Shown here: piece by piece, positions 34,199-43,159 of the stretch | How positions within the stretch are numbered: the first letter of the stretch is position 1 | Layout of the letters: each line of letters starts with the position of its first letter | Source: Nostocales cyanobacterium Centralia_MAG_434 | Lineage (GTDB): Bacteria; Cyanobacteriota; Cyanobacteriia; Cyanobacteriales; Nostocaceae | Assembly (NCBI GenBank): GCA_021324415.1 | Contig: JAJPJF010000239.1 | Coordinates: forward strand, 1 to 43,655 | Direction: 5' to 3' | Length of the DNA: 43,655 bases | Position numbers and translations under genes: made by a program | The notes under the pieces: model-generated | Databases searched by the model: none | Seen by the model: only the letters and a program-made list of their open reading frames with translations | Told to the model about the DNA's origin: nothing

Positions 34199-35062
34199 TC
34201 AGCTGGAGATGCGATATACAGCGGGCAATACTGTACGCTGATACAAGTGAAAGCGATCGCCATGGCTGAGGATGTGCAGACGTAAATTGTGTATAGTCAA
34301 GGGTTCAGTTGCTCCTACATGTGGCTCATTGGTGTGAGTTACCTCCATTGGGTCGATGATAGTTACACTACCTTTTCCCATAGCTTGTAGCCAGCCATCT
34401 CGTTCAAACATGGCACAGGTATCTTCATCAATACCAATACCTAAACGATCAGGATGAGAAGAGATTGCGCTAATCAGCCGCACCATGCGATTCCGATTGT
34501 GGAAGTGTTGATCCACAATAACTTCTGGGATTAATCCCAGACCAGTTGCCATGTCAACCAAGGAACGATTGGGCGACTCGCCACTACCACCCCCTGCTAT
34601 CATATGATGACCCATTACGGCAGCGCCTGCACTGGTTCCTGCCAAGGTCAGTTGCCCATACCTAACACGTCGGCGGATGATTTCCATTGCTGGCGTATCT
34701 GATAAGACGCCACACAGACGTAATTGGTCTCCTCCTGTCAGAAATGCTCCTGTACAAGCCTCTAGAGATGCTTGAACCTGAGAAGATTCACTTTGTTCCC
34801 TTTCTCGAATGTCGAGAATTTCCACCTTCTGGGCACCCATTTCTTCAAAAATGCGGGTGTACCGACCACCGATGATGCTCGGTTCACGGGACGCAGAGGG
34901 GATAATTGTTATGTAGGCATTACTAGCACCAGCACGAGCAAAAAAGGTTCGTAGGATCTCACGTCCATGAACTTTGTCTTCTGCGCCTCCAATAACCAGA
35001 ACGGCGGTTTTTGTAGCTTGGGGTGTCCTCATTTCCAGCGATTTAGCTTTTAACTGCTGCAT
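34199..35062 (-). CDS. cphB: Cyanophycinase
   Basis: 287 residues from ATG 35062, which has GGAG seven bases upstream; the GTG at 35101 would add 13 residues. Serine-type peptidase of the S51 family: nucleophile Ser in GTSAGAAVM (about residue 144), with DQHFHNRNR and DEDTCAMF as further conserved parts. It cuts cyanophycin to beta-aspartyl-arginine dipeptides. Pairing with cphA is a common cyanobacterial arrangement. The region between the two genes holds a hairpin (34088-34113), so they may be partly uncoupled. Confidence 0.95.
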   Translation of the reverse strand: MQQLKAKSLEMRTPQATKTAVLVIGGAEDKVHGREILRTFFARAGASNAYITIIPSASREPSIIGGRYTRIFEEMGAQKVEILDIREREQSESSQVQASLEACTGAFLTGGDQLRLCGVLSDTPAMEIIRRRVRYGQLTLAGTSAGAAVMGHHMIAGGGSGESPNRSLVDMATGLGLIPEVIVDQHFHNRNRMVRLISAISSHPDRLGIGIDEDTCAMFERDGWLQAMGKGSVTIIDPMEVTHTNEPHVGATEPLTIHNLRLHILSHGDRFHLYQRTVLPAVYRISS

Positions 35063-35779
35063 TGTGTTTCTCCTGTCAACAACTTCAGGCGAATTTGACA
35101 CTCGTCAGTAGCCTGATAATTTCTATAGCGCCTTTTTAATTAGGACACTTCCCAAAGTTGGAAGCGGTAACAAATGCCACCACTCTCACTTTTCGCGCTT
35201 ACGTGGTAGACGCTGCAGCTCAATAGTGTCCGTTGCCGTTCCTTAAACTCAGCACTTTGTTGTTCTCTAAAATTTTTCCAGATGGACAAAATATAGCTTG
35301 GAGAACTAAAGGTTGCCTTTAGAGTTAGAAGGTTAGCAGGTCTTGATACGCTTTTGTTGAGGCTGGCTAGATGCATCCTGGAAGTTGTTAACTTGGTCAG
35401 ATTATTTATTTAAATCTAGATGTGACAATATTTAAACATAAATTAAGTAATTAGAAAAACTTTTGTGCATCTGGGCTAAACCAAGTTAAATTCACCAGCC
35501 TTACTATCTAAGGCTTTGACCGACAAATAATCGGTGTAGGAGTGAAACCGCAAGAGCAACAAGTAGGACTTATGAATCCATACAGGGTGTAAAAAAGCGG
35601 TTTTTAGAAGGCTAGCTTTTTTTTAGTCACTTGATGAAGACCCATAAACAGAAGTTTAGAATTCCGGTACTTCTTAGAAAGACATGCCAAGGTCGAGTTG
35701 ATCTATGTTTTAAACTACATTGGCTTCTTGGTATCCAGACATTCCAATTTAAGATTAGTGTCCTTCAATACGAATTACT
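35063..35779. other. Long spacer between divergent cphB and trmD
   Basis: 717 bases. A minus-strand 78-codon frame at 35140-35376 has no recognised family or ribosome site and is not called. AAAAAAGC...GCTTTTTT at 35591-35622 is a weak AT hairpin. The cphB and trmD promoters should be here; I could not place boxes. Confidence 0.6.
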
Positions 35780-36499
35780 GTGCGCTTTGATATAGTTACG
35801 CTGTTTCCTGATTGTTTTACCTCTGTTTTGAGTTCTGGGCTTTTAGGTAAAGCCCTAGCCAAACAGATTGCTCAAGTGCATTTGGTGAATCCAAGGGATT
35901 TTACCAACGACAAGCACCGAAAAGTTGATGATGAACCCTACGGCGGTGGAGTCGGAATGCTGATGAAGCCAGAACCTATCTTTGCTGCTGTGGAATCTCT
36001 GCCGATTTTATCTCGAAGAGAAGTTATTTTGATGAGTCCTCAAGGCCAGACGATGAATCAACCTCTGTTGCGAGACTTGGCGACGAATTATGATCAACTG
36101 GTAGTTATCTGTGGTCACTATGAGGGCGTGGATGATCGGGTACAACATTTAGTGACCCGTGAAGTGTCTTTGGGAGACTTTATTCTAACTGGTGGAGAAA
36201 TTCCAGCCATGGCTTTGCTCAATGGTGTGGTACGCCTCTTACCTGGAACTGTAGGCAAAGCCGAATCCCTGAAAGTAGAAAGTTTTGAAGAGGGATTGTT
36301 AGACTACCCGCAGTACACGCGTCCTGCCAACTTTCGTGGTTGGAAAGTTCCTGAAGTCCTACTATCAGGCAATCATGCAGAAATCGCCAAGTGGCGTTAT
36401 CAACAACAGATTGACAGAACACGTTTACGCCGTCCTGATTTGCTGGAAAGTTGGGAGCAGGCTAAGCACGAAAAGAACGGGAGTCAGGAGCAAGAATGA
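35780..36499 (+). CDS. trmD: tRNA (guanine-N1)-methyltransferase
   Basis: 239 residues from a GTG start. TrmD markers: RFDIVTLFPDCF, the PYGGGVGMLM loop, VVICGHYEGVDDRV, EVSLGDFILTGGEIPAM (the deep trefoil-knot cofactor site) and YTRPANFRGWKVPEVLLSGNHAEI. It methylates G37 of tRNAs and prevents frameshifts. Probably the first gene of an operon with ispF, a substrate-binding protein gene and larB (spacers of 34, 6 and 39 bases). The last residues NGSQEQE are a repeat-like tail. Confidence 0.96.
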   Translation: MRFDIVTLFPDCFTSVLSSGLLGKALAKQIAQVHLVNPRDFTNDKHRKVDDEPYGGGVGMLMKPEPIFAAVESLPILSRREVILMSPQGQTMNQPLLRDLATNYDQLVVICGHYEGVDDRVQHLVTREVSLGDFILTGGEIPAMALLNGVVRLLPGTVGKAESLKVESFEEGLLDYPQYTRPANFRGWKVPEVLLSGNHAEIAKWRYQQQIDRTRLRRPDLLESWEQAKHEKNGSQEQE

Positions 36500-36533
36500 T
36501 GATTGACAAAAAATTCAGGATGATCCACAAATT

Positions 36534-37013
36534 ATGAACATTCGTATTGGTAACGGCTACGATATTCATCGCTTGGTGGGCGATCGCCCTTTAATTTTAG
36601 GGGGAGTTAACATTCCCCATTCCTTGGGTTTATTAGGACACAGTGATGCTGATGTCCTGACACACGCGATCATGGATGCCATGCTAGGAGCACTTTCTTT
36701 GGGGGATATAGGACATTATTTTCCTCCTACCGATCCCCAATGGGCAGGGGCAGATAGTTTGGTGTTATTAAACAGCGTACACCAATTGATTCGGGATCAG
36801 GGTTGGCAAATTGGCAATGTTGACTCAGTTGTTGTAGCAGAACGTCCCAAATTAAAACCGCATATTAAGCTCATGCGCGACAAGCTAGCAGGAGTTTTGC
36901 AATTACAACCAGATCAAATTGGCATTAAAGCTACAACTAATGAAAAATTAGGTCCTGTTGGTAGAGAGGAAGGTATTAGTGCTTATGCTGTGGTTTTGCT
37001 GTTTAAGGACTAA
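36534..37013 (+). CDS. ispF: 2-C-methyl-D-erythritol 2,4-cyclodiphosphate synthase
   Basis: 159 residues, complete. Metal ligands Asp10 and His12 (GYDIHRL) and His44 ([14 protein letters not shown]) are present, as are the conserved [14 protein letters not shown] and the C-terminal [17 protein letters not shown]. It is the fifth enzyme of the MEP pathway for isoprenoids, which feeds carotenoids, chlorophyll and quinones. It sits between trmD and a substrate-binding protein gene, with 6 bases to the latter. Confidence 0.97.
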   Translation: MNIRIGNGYDIHRLVGDRPLILGGVNIPHSLGLLGHSDADVLTHAIMDAMLGALSLGDIGHYFPPTDPQWAGADSLVLLNSVHQLIRDQGWQIGNVDSVVVAERPKLKPHIKLMRDKLAGVLQLQPDQIGIKATTNEKLGPVGREEGISAYAVVLLFKD

Positions 37014-37019
37014 TTAATA

Positions 37020-38813
37020 ATGAATAGCCATAAAAATTCTAATATTTTTACAAAATTTTTCCAGCGTAGCTGGATTTTTACCTTATTGGCGTTTTGGATA
37101 ATACTTGCCCTCAATGGCTGCAATCCTAGCCACTATAAAACCGCCGCAGATCAAGTTCCTCAGCTTGTAGATAGCATTCTGAGCGATCCCAAAACCTTTA
37201 ATTCTCCCCTTTCCCAAGAGTCGCCGAATATCTTTAGTTTAACTGCTGAGGGATTAATCAGCGAAAACCCGCTCACTGGCAAACTTGAACCAGCTTTAGC
37301 TGAATCCTGGCAAATTTCTGATGATAAATTAAAGATTGTTTTTACCCTACGTCCAGGACTGAAATGGTCTGATGGCAAGCCATTAACAGTAGATGATGTC
37401 GTATTCACATACAATGATATTTACCTCAATCCAGAAATTCCCACTGATGCAAGAGATATTCTACGGATTGGTGTAAGTCGTCAGCTACCCACTGTAAGAA
37501 AACTTGATGAGCGTCGGGTTGAGTTTGCTACTCCAGAGCCTTTTGCTCCGTTTCTCCGTACTACTGGATTGCCAATTTTGCCTGCTCATGCTTTGGCAGA
37601 ATCTGTAAAGACGAAAGACTCATCAGGAAGACCAAAGTTTCTGACAAAGTGGAAAGTTGATACTCCTCCTGAACAAATTATTGTTAATGGTCCTTACAAG
37701 CTGGAGAGTTATGCTACCAATCAGCGTGTGATATTCCGGCGCAACCCCTACTACTGGCGCAAGGGACCACAAGGGGAATCTCAACCTTATATTGAACGTA
37801 TTGTTTGGCAAATTGTAGAATCAACAGATACTTCCTTATTACAATTTCGTTCTGGTAGCTTAGACACTGAGCCAGTGACACCAGATTACTTTTCTTTACT
37901 GAAACGGCAAGAAAAGCAGGGTAATTTCAAAATTTACAACGGTGGTCCCACATCTACTAGAACGTTTTTGATGTTCAATCTAAATAAAGGGAAAAGAGAG
38001 GGCAACCCACTGGTCAATCCTGTAAAATCAGGTTGGTTTAATAATGTGGAGTTTCGCCAGGCAGTAGCCTATGCAATTGATCGCCAAACCATGATTAACA
38101 ATATTTTTCGTGGCTTGGGGATACTACAAAACTCGCCTATTGCTGAGCAAAGTCCTTATTACCTTTCTCCTAAAGATGGTCTAACAGTCTACGATTACAA
38201 CCCAAAAAAGGCTAAGGAATTACTACTAAAAGCAGGATTTAAGTACAACAATAAAAATCAACTAGTCGATGCTAAGGGGAACCGCATCCGCTTCACTTTG
38301 CTCACCAATGCTGGAAATAAAATTCGGGAAGCCATGGGTTCTCAAATTAAGCAAGACTTGGGCAAAATCGGTATGCAAGTCGATTTCACACCACTGGCAT
38401 GGAACACTTACACAGATAAGCTCTCTAATACCCTTGACTGGGATGCGGCTCTGATGGGTCTGACTGGTGGTATAGAACCGAATGAAGGTGCTAATGTCTG
38501 GTATCCTACAGGCGGATTGCATATGTTTAATCAGAAACCCCAAGCAGGACAAAAACCAATTCAGGGTTGGGAGGTAGCTCCTTGGGAAGAGGAAATTGGT
38601 AAGCTTTATATTCAAGGTGCGCGGGAGTTAGACGAAGCAAAGCGCAAAGCAATATATGGAGAAACTCAGCGAATTACTCAAGAATATTTACCTTTGATTC
38701 ACATGGTTGGTGCTTACTCTATGGAGGCAGTGCGCGATCGCGTTCATGGTATCAAATACTCTGCTCTTGGTGGTGCATTATGGAACATCTATGAACTCAA
38801 AGTGTCAGATTAA
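37020..38813 (+). CDS. ABC transporter substrate-binding lipoprotein (DppA/OppA/NikA class)
   Basis: 597 residues with a lipoprotein signal (about 14-34; lipobox LNGC, Cys34). SBP_bac_5 features: LTAEGLISENPLTGKLEPALAESW, LKWSDGKPLTVDDVVFTYNDI and VEFRQAVAYAIDRQTMINNIFRG. Usual ligands of this class are peptides, but also nickel, heme or sugars. No permease or ATPase genes are adjacent. It lies 6 bases after ispF and 39 bases before larB, a nickel-pincer cofactor gene; a nickel role is an inference only. Confidence 0.93.
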   Translation: MNSHKNSNIFTKFFQRSWIFTLLAFWIILALNGCNPSHYKTAADQVPQLVDSILSDPKTFNSPLSQESPNIFSLTAEGLISENPLTGKLEPALAESWQISDDKLKIVFTLRPGLKWSDGKPLTVDDVVFTYNDIYLNPEIPTDARDILRIGVSRQLPTVRKLDERRVEFATPEPFAPFLRTTGLPILPAHALAESVKTKDSSGRPKFLTKWKVDTPPEQIIVNGPYKLESYATNQRVIFRRNPYYWRKGPQGESQPYIERIVWQIVESTDTSLLQFRSGSLDTEPVTPDYFSLLKRQEKQGNFKIYNGGPTSTRTFLMFNLNKGKREGNPLVNPVKSGWFNNVEFRQAVAYAIDRQTMINNIFRGLGILQNSPIAEQSPYYLSPKDGLTVYDYNPKKAKELLLKAGFKYNNKNQLVDAKGNRIRFTLLTNAGNKIREAMGSQIKQDLGKIGMQVDFTPLAWNTYTDKLSNTLDWDAALMGLTGGIEPNEGANVWYPTGGLHMFNQKPQAGQKPIQGWEVAPWEEEIGKLYIQGARELDEAKRKAIYGETQRITQEYLPLIHMVGAYSMEAVRDRVHGIKYSALGGALWNIYELKVSD

Positions 38814-38852
38814 AATCGTAGATAATTAAGCTGTTGGCTGTACTATTTTGCT

Positions 38853-39629
38853 GTGACTCAACCAGAATCCCTACATGATTTGCTAAAAGCTGTTGCTCAA
38901 GGTGAAACTTCCCCAGAAGCGGCGCTTGGTAAACTTAAACACTTAGCTTATGAACCTGTAAGCGAGTTTGCGAAAATTGATCATCACCGTGCGTTAAGAA
39001 CTGGGTTTCCAGAGGTTATCTGGGGACCAGGGAAAACGCCTGATCAGATCGCTCAAATTATGGAAGTGATGCGCCATCACAACCCAGTCGTGATGGCAAC
39101 CCGTATAGAACCAGAAGTTTATACAACACTGCAAGCCAAGGTGAAAGGTTTGCGCTACTACGACTTGGCCAGGATTTGTGCCATTGCTCCCCCAACTATC
39201 GAACCACAATATCCAGGTGCGATCGCCATTCTTTCCGCTGGTACTGCGGATTTACCTGTTGCTGAGGAAGCAGCTGTGACAGGAGAACTGTCTGGTTTCC
39301 GCGTTCAACGCCTTTGGGATGTTGGCGTGGCTGGAATTCACCGCTTGCTCAATAACCGTCATGTTATTGACTCAGCATCTGTTTTGATTGTTGTAGCGGG
39401 AATGGAAGGCGCTTTACCTAGTGTGGTAGCAGGTCTAGCAGATTGTCCCGTCATTGCAGTTCCTACCAGTATTGGTTATGGTGCAAGTTTTGGAGGGTTA
39501 GCGCCATTGTTAACAATGCTTAACTCCTGCGCACCTGGTATCGGTGTCGTGAACATTGATAATGGCTTTGGCGCGGCAGTTTTAGCAGGACAAATTCTAC
39601 GTACAGCTAACAAACTCAACCAACTGTAA
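38853..39629 (+). CDS. larB: Nickel-pincer cofactor biosynthesis protein LarB
   Basis: 258 residues from a GTG start. A LarB/AIR-carboxylase-like protein: N-terminal GETSPEAALGKLKHLAYE, KIDHHRALRTGFPEVIWGPGKTPDQI, then the AIRC core (ILSAGTADLPVAEEAAVT, VGVAGIHRLL, VVAGMEGALPSVVAGLADCPVIAVPTSIGYGASFGG). LarB carboxylates nicotinic acid adenine dinucleotide in NPN (nickel-pincer) cofactor synthesis. larC and larE are not here, so the pathway may be split or the protein serves another role. Last gene of the operon. Confidence 0.94.
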   Translation: MTQPESLHDLLKAVAQGETSPEAALGKLKHLAYEPVSEFAKIDHHRALRTGFPEVIWGPGKTPDQIAQIMEVMRHHNPVVMATRIEPEVYTTLQAKVKGLRYYDLARICAIAPPTIEPQYPGAIAILSAGTADLPVAEEAAVTGELSGFRVQRLWDVGVAGIHRLLNNRHVIDSASVLIVVAGMEGALPSVVAGLADCPVIAVPTSIGYGASFGGLAPLLTMLNSCAPGIGVVNIDNGFGAAVLAGQILRTANKLNQL

Positions 39630-39649
39630 AGAAATATTGAGATGGTCAT

Positions 39650-39673
39650 AGAGGCGCAACGCTTTGCGCCTCT
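39650..39673. terminator. 10-bp hairpin after larB
   Basis: AGAGGCGCAA-CGCT-TTGCGCCTCT, a perfect palindrome 20 bases beyond the larB stop. No T-run. It resembles common dispersed cyanobacterial palindromes, so it may be a repeat serving as a transcript end. Confidence 0.5.
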
Positions 39674-39821
39674 ACGAATCTATCTGTTGTGTTTATTAAT
39701 GCTGAATGTCTCTATCAAAATACGGACTTTGTCTAATCTTTATATTTGAATTAAGTTTATTTCATCTAAATAAAAAGGCTTACTTGTTATCCTAAGCTAA
39801 GTTCCTTTTTAGGAAAATACA

Positions 39822-40574
39822 ATGATTAAAGTAGATTTACATAGACAGCAAACTTTACTTGTAAATTTATCTTTGTTAATAAGCGTTTTATTACTTTTTT
39901 TAAGATGGTCTTTTTTCCCTCATTCTTCACTTTATGCATTTCTATATAGTTTAAATTCGCTTAAATCGTCTCATCACAATGTTTTTCTTGATCAAAGTAT
40001 TTTTTTCTTATTAGTATGGATAGCATTTTTGGTGTTGTCATTTTTATCTATTCATTTTTTAATGAAAGGATTTAAACGCTATAAATATAAGGCTGTTATA
40101 CCTCTTGCTATAAATATTTTTACTCTTGTACTCTTATTAGTTATACATAATCTTACAGTTTTACAAGACTACTATTCTAATGTAAAAGACCGTGATGCAG
40201 TAGTAACAATGATAAAATCTGGGAAATTAAAACCAGATGATTCACAACGGATAACAAGATTAGATAATCTGAATCATGTTCTCCATAAAATTTATAAACT
40301 ACAGCTACCATCTCAATATACTGACCTTTCTCAAGGTGGTGGTAAAGGCGGAGAAATAAATATCATCACCAACAAAAAAGATCAGACTAAAATAATTGTT
40401 TTCTTCACCAGTTTTGATAAGGTTAATTATACAGCTTGGCTTTATAAACTAAATCCTTTAACACCTATTGAAAACTATCTTTTTGGAGTGGGAAACTTAA
40501 AGTCATATGCATGGCTTTTAGAAACGAAACAAATCAATGATCATTGGTCTTGGGTAGATGTCGTTGAAAATTGA
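39822..40574 (+). CDS. Hypothetical membrane protein, AT-rich gene
   Basis: 250 residues, not recognised. About three N-terminal membrane helices (13-31, 62-84, 90-113), then a soluble half (130-250) with GGGKGGEINIITNKKDQTKIIVFFTSF and a Trp-rich end (YAWLLETKQINDHWSWVDVVEN). The gene has AGGA seven bases before ATG 39822, which supports expression. It is visibly more AT-rich than its neighbours and uses many A/T-ending codons, suggesting recent gain. Its stop lies inside a perfect 14-bp hairpin. No catalytic motif is apparent. Confidence 0.7.
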   Translation: MIKVDLHRQQTLLVNLSLLISVLLLFLRWSFFPHSSLYAFLYSLNSLKSSHHNVFLDQSIFFLLVWIAFLVLSFLSIHFLMKGFKRYKYKAVIPLAINIFTLVLLLVIHNLTVLQDYYSNVKDRDAVVTMIKSGKLKPDDSQRITRLDNLNHVLHKIYKLQLPSQYTDLSQGGGKGGEINIITNKKDQTKIIVFFTSFDKVNYTAWLYKLNPLTPIENYLFGVGNLKSYAWLLETKQINDHWSWVDVVEN

Positions 40575-40597
40575 AAATAATAGTATTTTCAATTTTC
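40566..40597. terminator. Bidirectional hairpin overlapping the stop codon of the AT-rich gene
   Basis: GAAAATTGAAAATA-ATAG-TATTTTCAATTTTC, a perfect 14-bp stem. The arms are A/T-rich, so each strand has a T-rich end, as expected of a terminator used by both this gene and the MCP gene that converges on it. The TGA stop (40572-40574) is in the 5' arm. Confidence 0.75.
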
Positions 40598-40604
40598 CAG
40601 GCAC

Positions 40605-41957
40605 TTAAACAATGACTTTTAGAGTTTGTGCAGCTTCATTCAACTGTTGAGTACTAACCTTGACCTGTACAATGCCACTAGCAGTTTCCTTCGCATCCTG
40701 ATTGATAGCGTTCATGACTGTCACTATCTGTTGTACTGCGTCTGCTTGCTGCTTGGCATTGAGTGAAATATGCTGGCTGTTCAAGAATACATTGTTAATA
40801 GCATGAGTGACTTCCACAAAAGTTTCTTCTGTTACCTGACTAAGCTTGATGCCCTCTTTTACCGTTTCAATTCCCTCATCCGTTACACTAACTGTAGAAT
40901 TCATAGCCGCTTGAATTTCAGCAATGAGAGTATTAATTTTTTCAGCAGAACGTAGACTTTGATCAGCTAATTGACGAACTTCTGCTGCAACGATACCGAA
41001 TCCTTCTCCCTGTTTACCCACTCTTGCTGCTTCCACAGCAGTGTTGATAGCAAGCATATTGGTCTGCATTGCTAAGTCACTTACCAAGTCAGCAATTTCT
41101 CTAATTTGTCCGGTTTGTTTGCTCAATTGCAAAATTTGTTTGGCGATCGCCTCCACTTTATCTTTGACAGTGAGCATTGCTGTCCTTGTTTGTTCGACGG
41201 CTTTTGTACCATCTTGAGCTAGAGATAATGTTTGGTACGCTGAAACTGCTGAAGCTTCAGCTTGCTTTGCAGATTGTACAGAGGAAGCACTAAACTCATC
41301 TATTATCGTTGTTGTTTGGCTGACCGTAGTTGCTTGTAAGGAAATTGTACTCTCTTGTTCTTCAACTGTTGATGCAATTTGAGTCGAGGAAGTGGCTATG
41401 ATATTTATAGAACTTTGAAGAGTTGATGCAATCTGATTTGCTATTATACAAATAATTGAAAAAATTATTAAAATTATTCCCAAAATAGTGAGTTGTATAG
41501 TTCTTAATTGCCGTACTTTTGCTTGAGAGTATTTTTCGGCTGCAAGCACAGTCTCATCAGTCAACTTGAAGTAATCCTCACTTTGATTTAAGAGAATATT
41601 TTTAGAATTGGGATCTTGCCTGACTTGTCTGATACTTTCTTTAAGGCTTTTCCAAGCTGCTTCAACTTGCTTGAGTTTTGCTAGAAGTTCTGAATCTGTA
41701 GTTGGTGGTAAACCTAGATCTTTGTCTCCATTAATTAGTCCATTTACTTTTTGGTCTAACTGTTGAATCAATTTATCATTCGCTTCCCCGACCATTTCTA
41801 ACTTCACAAGTCTTTGAGTCCCACCTCTAACCAAGCCAGCCTGATTCACAACTGTACTATCACTCTCAATTGCATTGAGATAAACAGATACTGCGTTGCC
41901 AATACCAAGCACTAAAAGTCCTAGTGCAATACCCCGTAGTTGAGTTGTGATTTTCAT
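40605..41957 (-). CDS. Methyl-accepting chemotaxis-type protein with PilJ-like sensor
   Basis: 450 residues from ATG 41957 (the frame extends to GTG 41993). Membrane helices at 8-27 and 153-175 enclose an extracytoplasmic domain with NQAGLVRGGTQRLVKLE, the pattern of type IV pili methyl-accepting (PilJ-type) sensors. No clear HAMP domain. The cytoplasmic MCP domain has the conserved tip IVAAEVRQLADQSLRSAEKI. Such proteins feed CheA-type kinases that steer pili-based motility or phototaxis in cyanobacteria. No che or pil genes are adjacent. It ends at the shared hairpin. Confidence 0.88.
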   Translation of the reverse strand: MKITTQLRGIALGLLVLGIGNAVSVYLNAIESDSTVVNQAGLVRGGTQRLVKLEMVGEANDKLIQQLDQKVNGLINGDKDLGLPPTTDSELLAKLKQVEAAWKSLKESIRQVRQDPNSKNILLNQSEDYFKLTDETVLAAEKYSQAKVRQLRTIQLTILGIILIIFSIICIIANQIASTLQSSINIIATSSTQIASTVEEQESTISLQATTVSQTTTIIDEFSASSVQSAKQAEASAVSAYQTLSLAQDGTKAVEQTRTAMLTVKDKVEAIAKQILQLSKQTGQIREIADLVSDLAMQTNMLAINTAVEAARVGKQGEGFGIVAAEVRQLADQSLRSAEKINTLIAEIQAAMNSTVSVTDEGIETVKEGIKLSQVTEETFVEVTHAINNVFLNSQHISLNAKQQADAVQQIVTVMNAINQDAKETASGIVQVKVSTQQLNEAAQTLKVIV

Positions 41958-42349
41958 GAATTCAAATTTCTCGATCCCAAATACAATTTTCACAAGAATT
42001 GCCTAAAGCTAATTCTTAAGCTGTTATAGAAAATTGGATTATCTCATATTTTGTTTGTGTTTAATAAACTTTAAAATGACAATTTACACAAACAATATAA
42101 AATTCAAAATTTGTTTAATTTTAAACTAAATGAACAATTTTTTTATTTTAAAAAAAAATAGCATTTTTCTAGACAATGTATAGCTATACAACCTTAGATG
42201 AGTTTTAAGAAGGGTATAGGGTATCCCCATCAATGAATTGAGGAGATTTCATTCATGAATAAATTTTTTGTTTTCTCCATAAATTCAAGGGCTTTCAACC
42301 CGCTTGGGTGTAGACTAGGGTGTTTATTTTATTAAAGAATTTCTTTTTA

Positions 42350-42381
42350 CCCCTACACCCCACACCCTACCACCTACACCC
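42350..42381 (-). other. G-rich tract with quadruplex potential (minus strand)
   Basis: The minus strand carries four G-runs (GGG, GGG, GGGG, GGGG) separated by loops of about 11, 3 and 4 bases. The partner GGGTGTAG on the plus strand lies about 45 bases away (42305-42312). The first loop is long, so quadruplex formation is uncertain. Confidence 0.4.
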
Positions 42382-42628
42382 GTTTTTTCGTTAAAAATTC
42401 AAAGCCTTAAAATCCCAGTTTCTTATAAAAACAGAAATTCTCTTTTTTTAAGAAAAATTTAGGGTATCATTTGCCAGCAAAAGTTGTCTAATTTCTTTAC
42501 AAAACTGGAGAAAAATTTCTAATGTCTAGACAAGAGCAAACTTGAGCTTGCACTTATCTGCAAGTTGAGGTTATCACTGTGAAGTCCTCCTGCTAACGGA
42601 AGCATCCCAATTTGGCAGATTTATTTTG

Positions 42629-42704
42629 TAGTGCAAGCATCTTGCTCGCTAAATATATTACGCGAGCGAGACGTGAGTGCAAAGCACACGCTTCGCGAAC
42701 GCAC
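42629..42704. repeat. Palindromic repeat block before the small membrane protein gene
   Basis: GCTCGC (42644-42649) pairs with GCGAGC (42662-42667), and CGTGAGTGC-AAA-GCACACG is a near-palindrome, followed by CTTCGCGAACGC. GC-rich against AT-rich flanks. Confidence 0.65.
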
Positions 42705-42850
42705 TACTTAATTCCATTCAGGGAATGCTCTCTGTGCTAACCACTGTGGGACTCGAGAAAGTCGCAAACAAGTGTCTGCTTTGCCTCAGGCTGAGACGCA
42801 ATCACCGACTATTGCTCATCAACTTTTCCTCTGGCGTGTTATTACAAAAT

Positions 42851-43057
42851 ATGAACTTACCAGGCAATCCAATGACTCAGCTCATTGGTCATCTACCCTT
42901 AAATTGGACAACACTCGCTCAACATATTACTGATCCCAACGTTCTTGGTCAGCTCCAAAATGCCTTTAACCACTTTGTACAAACAGGTCAAGTGTGGGCA
43001 CTGTTGATAGGACTATGTATTGGTTATATGATCCGGAATCTAACAAATTACGGCTAA
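42851..43057 (+). CDS. Small hypothetical membrane protein upstream of argH
   Basis: 68 residues from ATG 42851 (MNLPGNPMTQLIGHLPLN...). One membrane helix near the C-terminus (VWALLIGLCIGYMIRNL). Not recognised. The frame is open from 42677, but the added 58 residues run through repeat DNA and contain Cys/Arg-rich sequence unlike the rest. No ribosome site is seen before ATG 42851, so the call is tentative. argH starts 102 bases later on the same strand. Confidence 0.45.
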   Translation: MNLPGNPMTQLIGHLPLNWTTLAQHITDPNVLGQLQNAFNHFVQTGQVWALLIGLCIGYMIRNLTNYG

Positions 43058-43059
43058 AT

Positions 43060-43150
43060 GGGAGTGGGAAGTAAAGTTCTTTTCCTACTCCTGTGTGTCC
43101 CATACCCGACTCCCAACTCCTAACTCCTAACTTCCCACTCCCTCTTCCCT
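43060..43150. repeat. GGAGTGG / TAACTCC repeats before argH
   Basis: GGGAGTGGGAAGT (43060-43073), then ACTCCCAACTCCTAACTCC with TCCCACTCCC (43110-43143). The two blocks are roughly complementary. Confidence 0.65.
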
Positions 43151-43159
43151 TTGACGTCT

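Larger units (their letters stand above)
41958..42850. other. Long AT-rich spacer with repeats, no gene
   Basis: 893 bases. AT-rich DNA with T-runs (41994-42180, 42440-42480), a C-rich tract (42350-42381) and a palindromic repeat block (42629-42704). The frame from 42677 starts in repeat DNA and is not accepted before 42851. The MCP promoter should be near 41960-42060. Confidence 0.7.

Noticed and set aside
35140-35376. 78-codon minus-strand frame upstream of cphB
   Set aside because: No family, no ribosome site, composition like spacer; could be checked by orthology.
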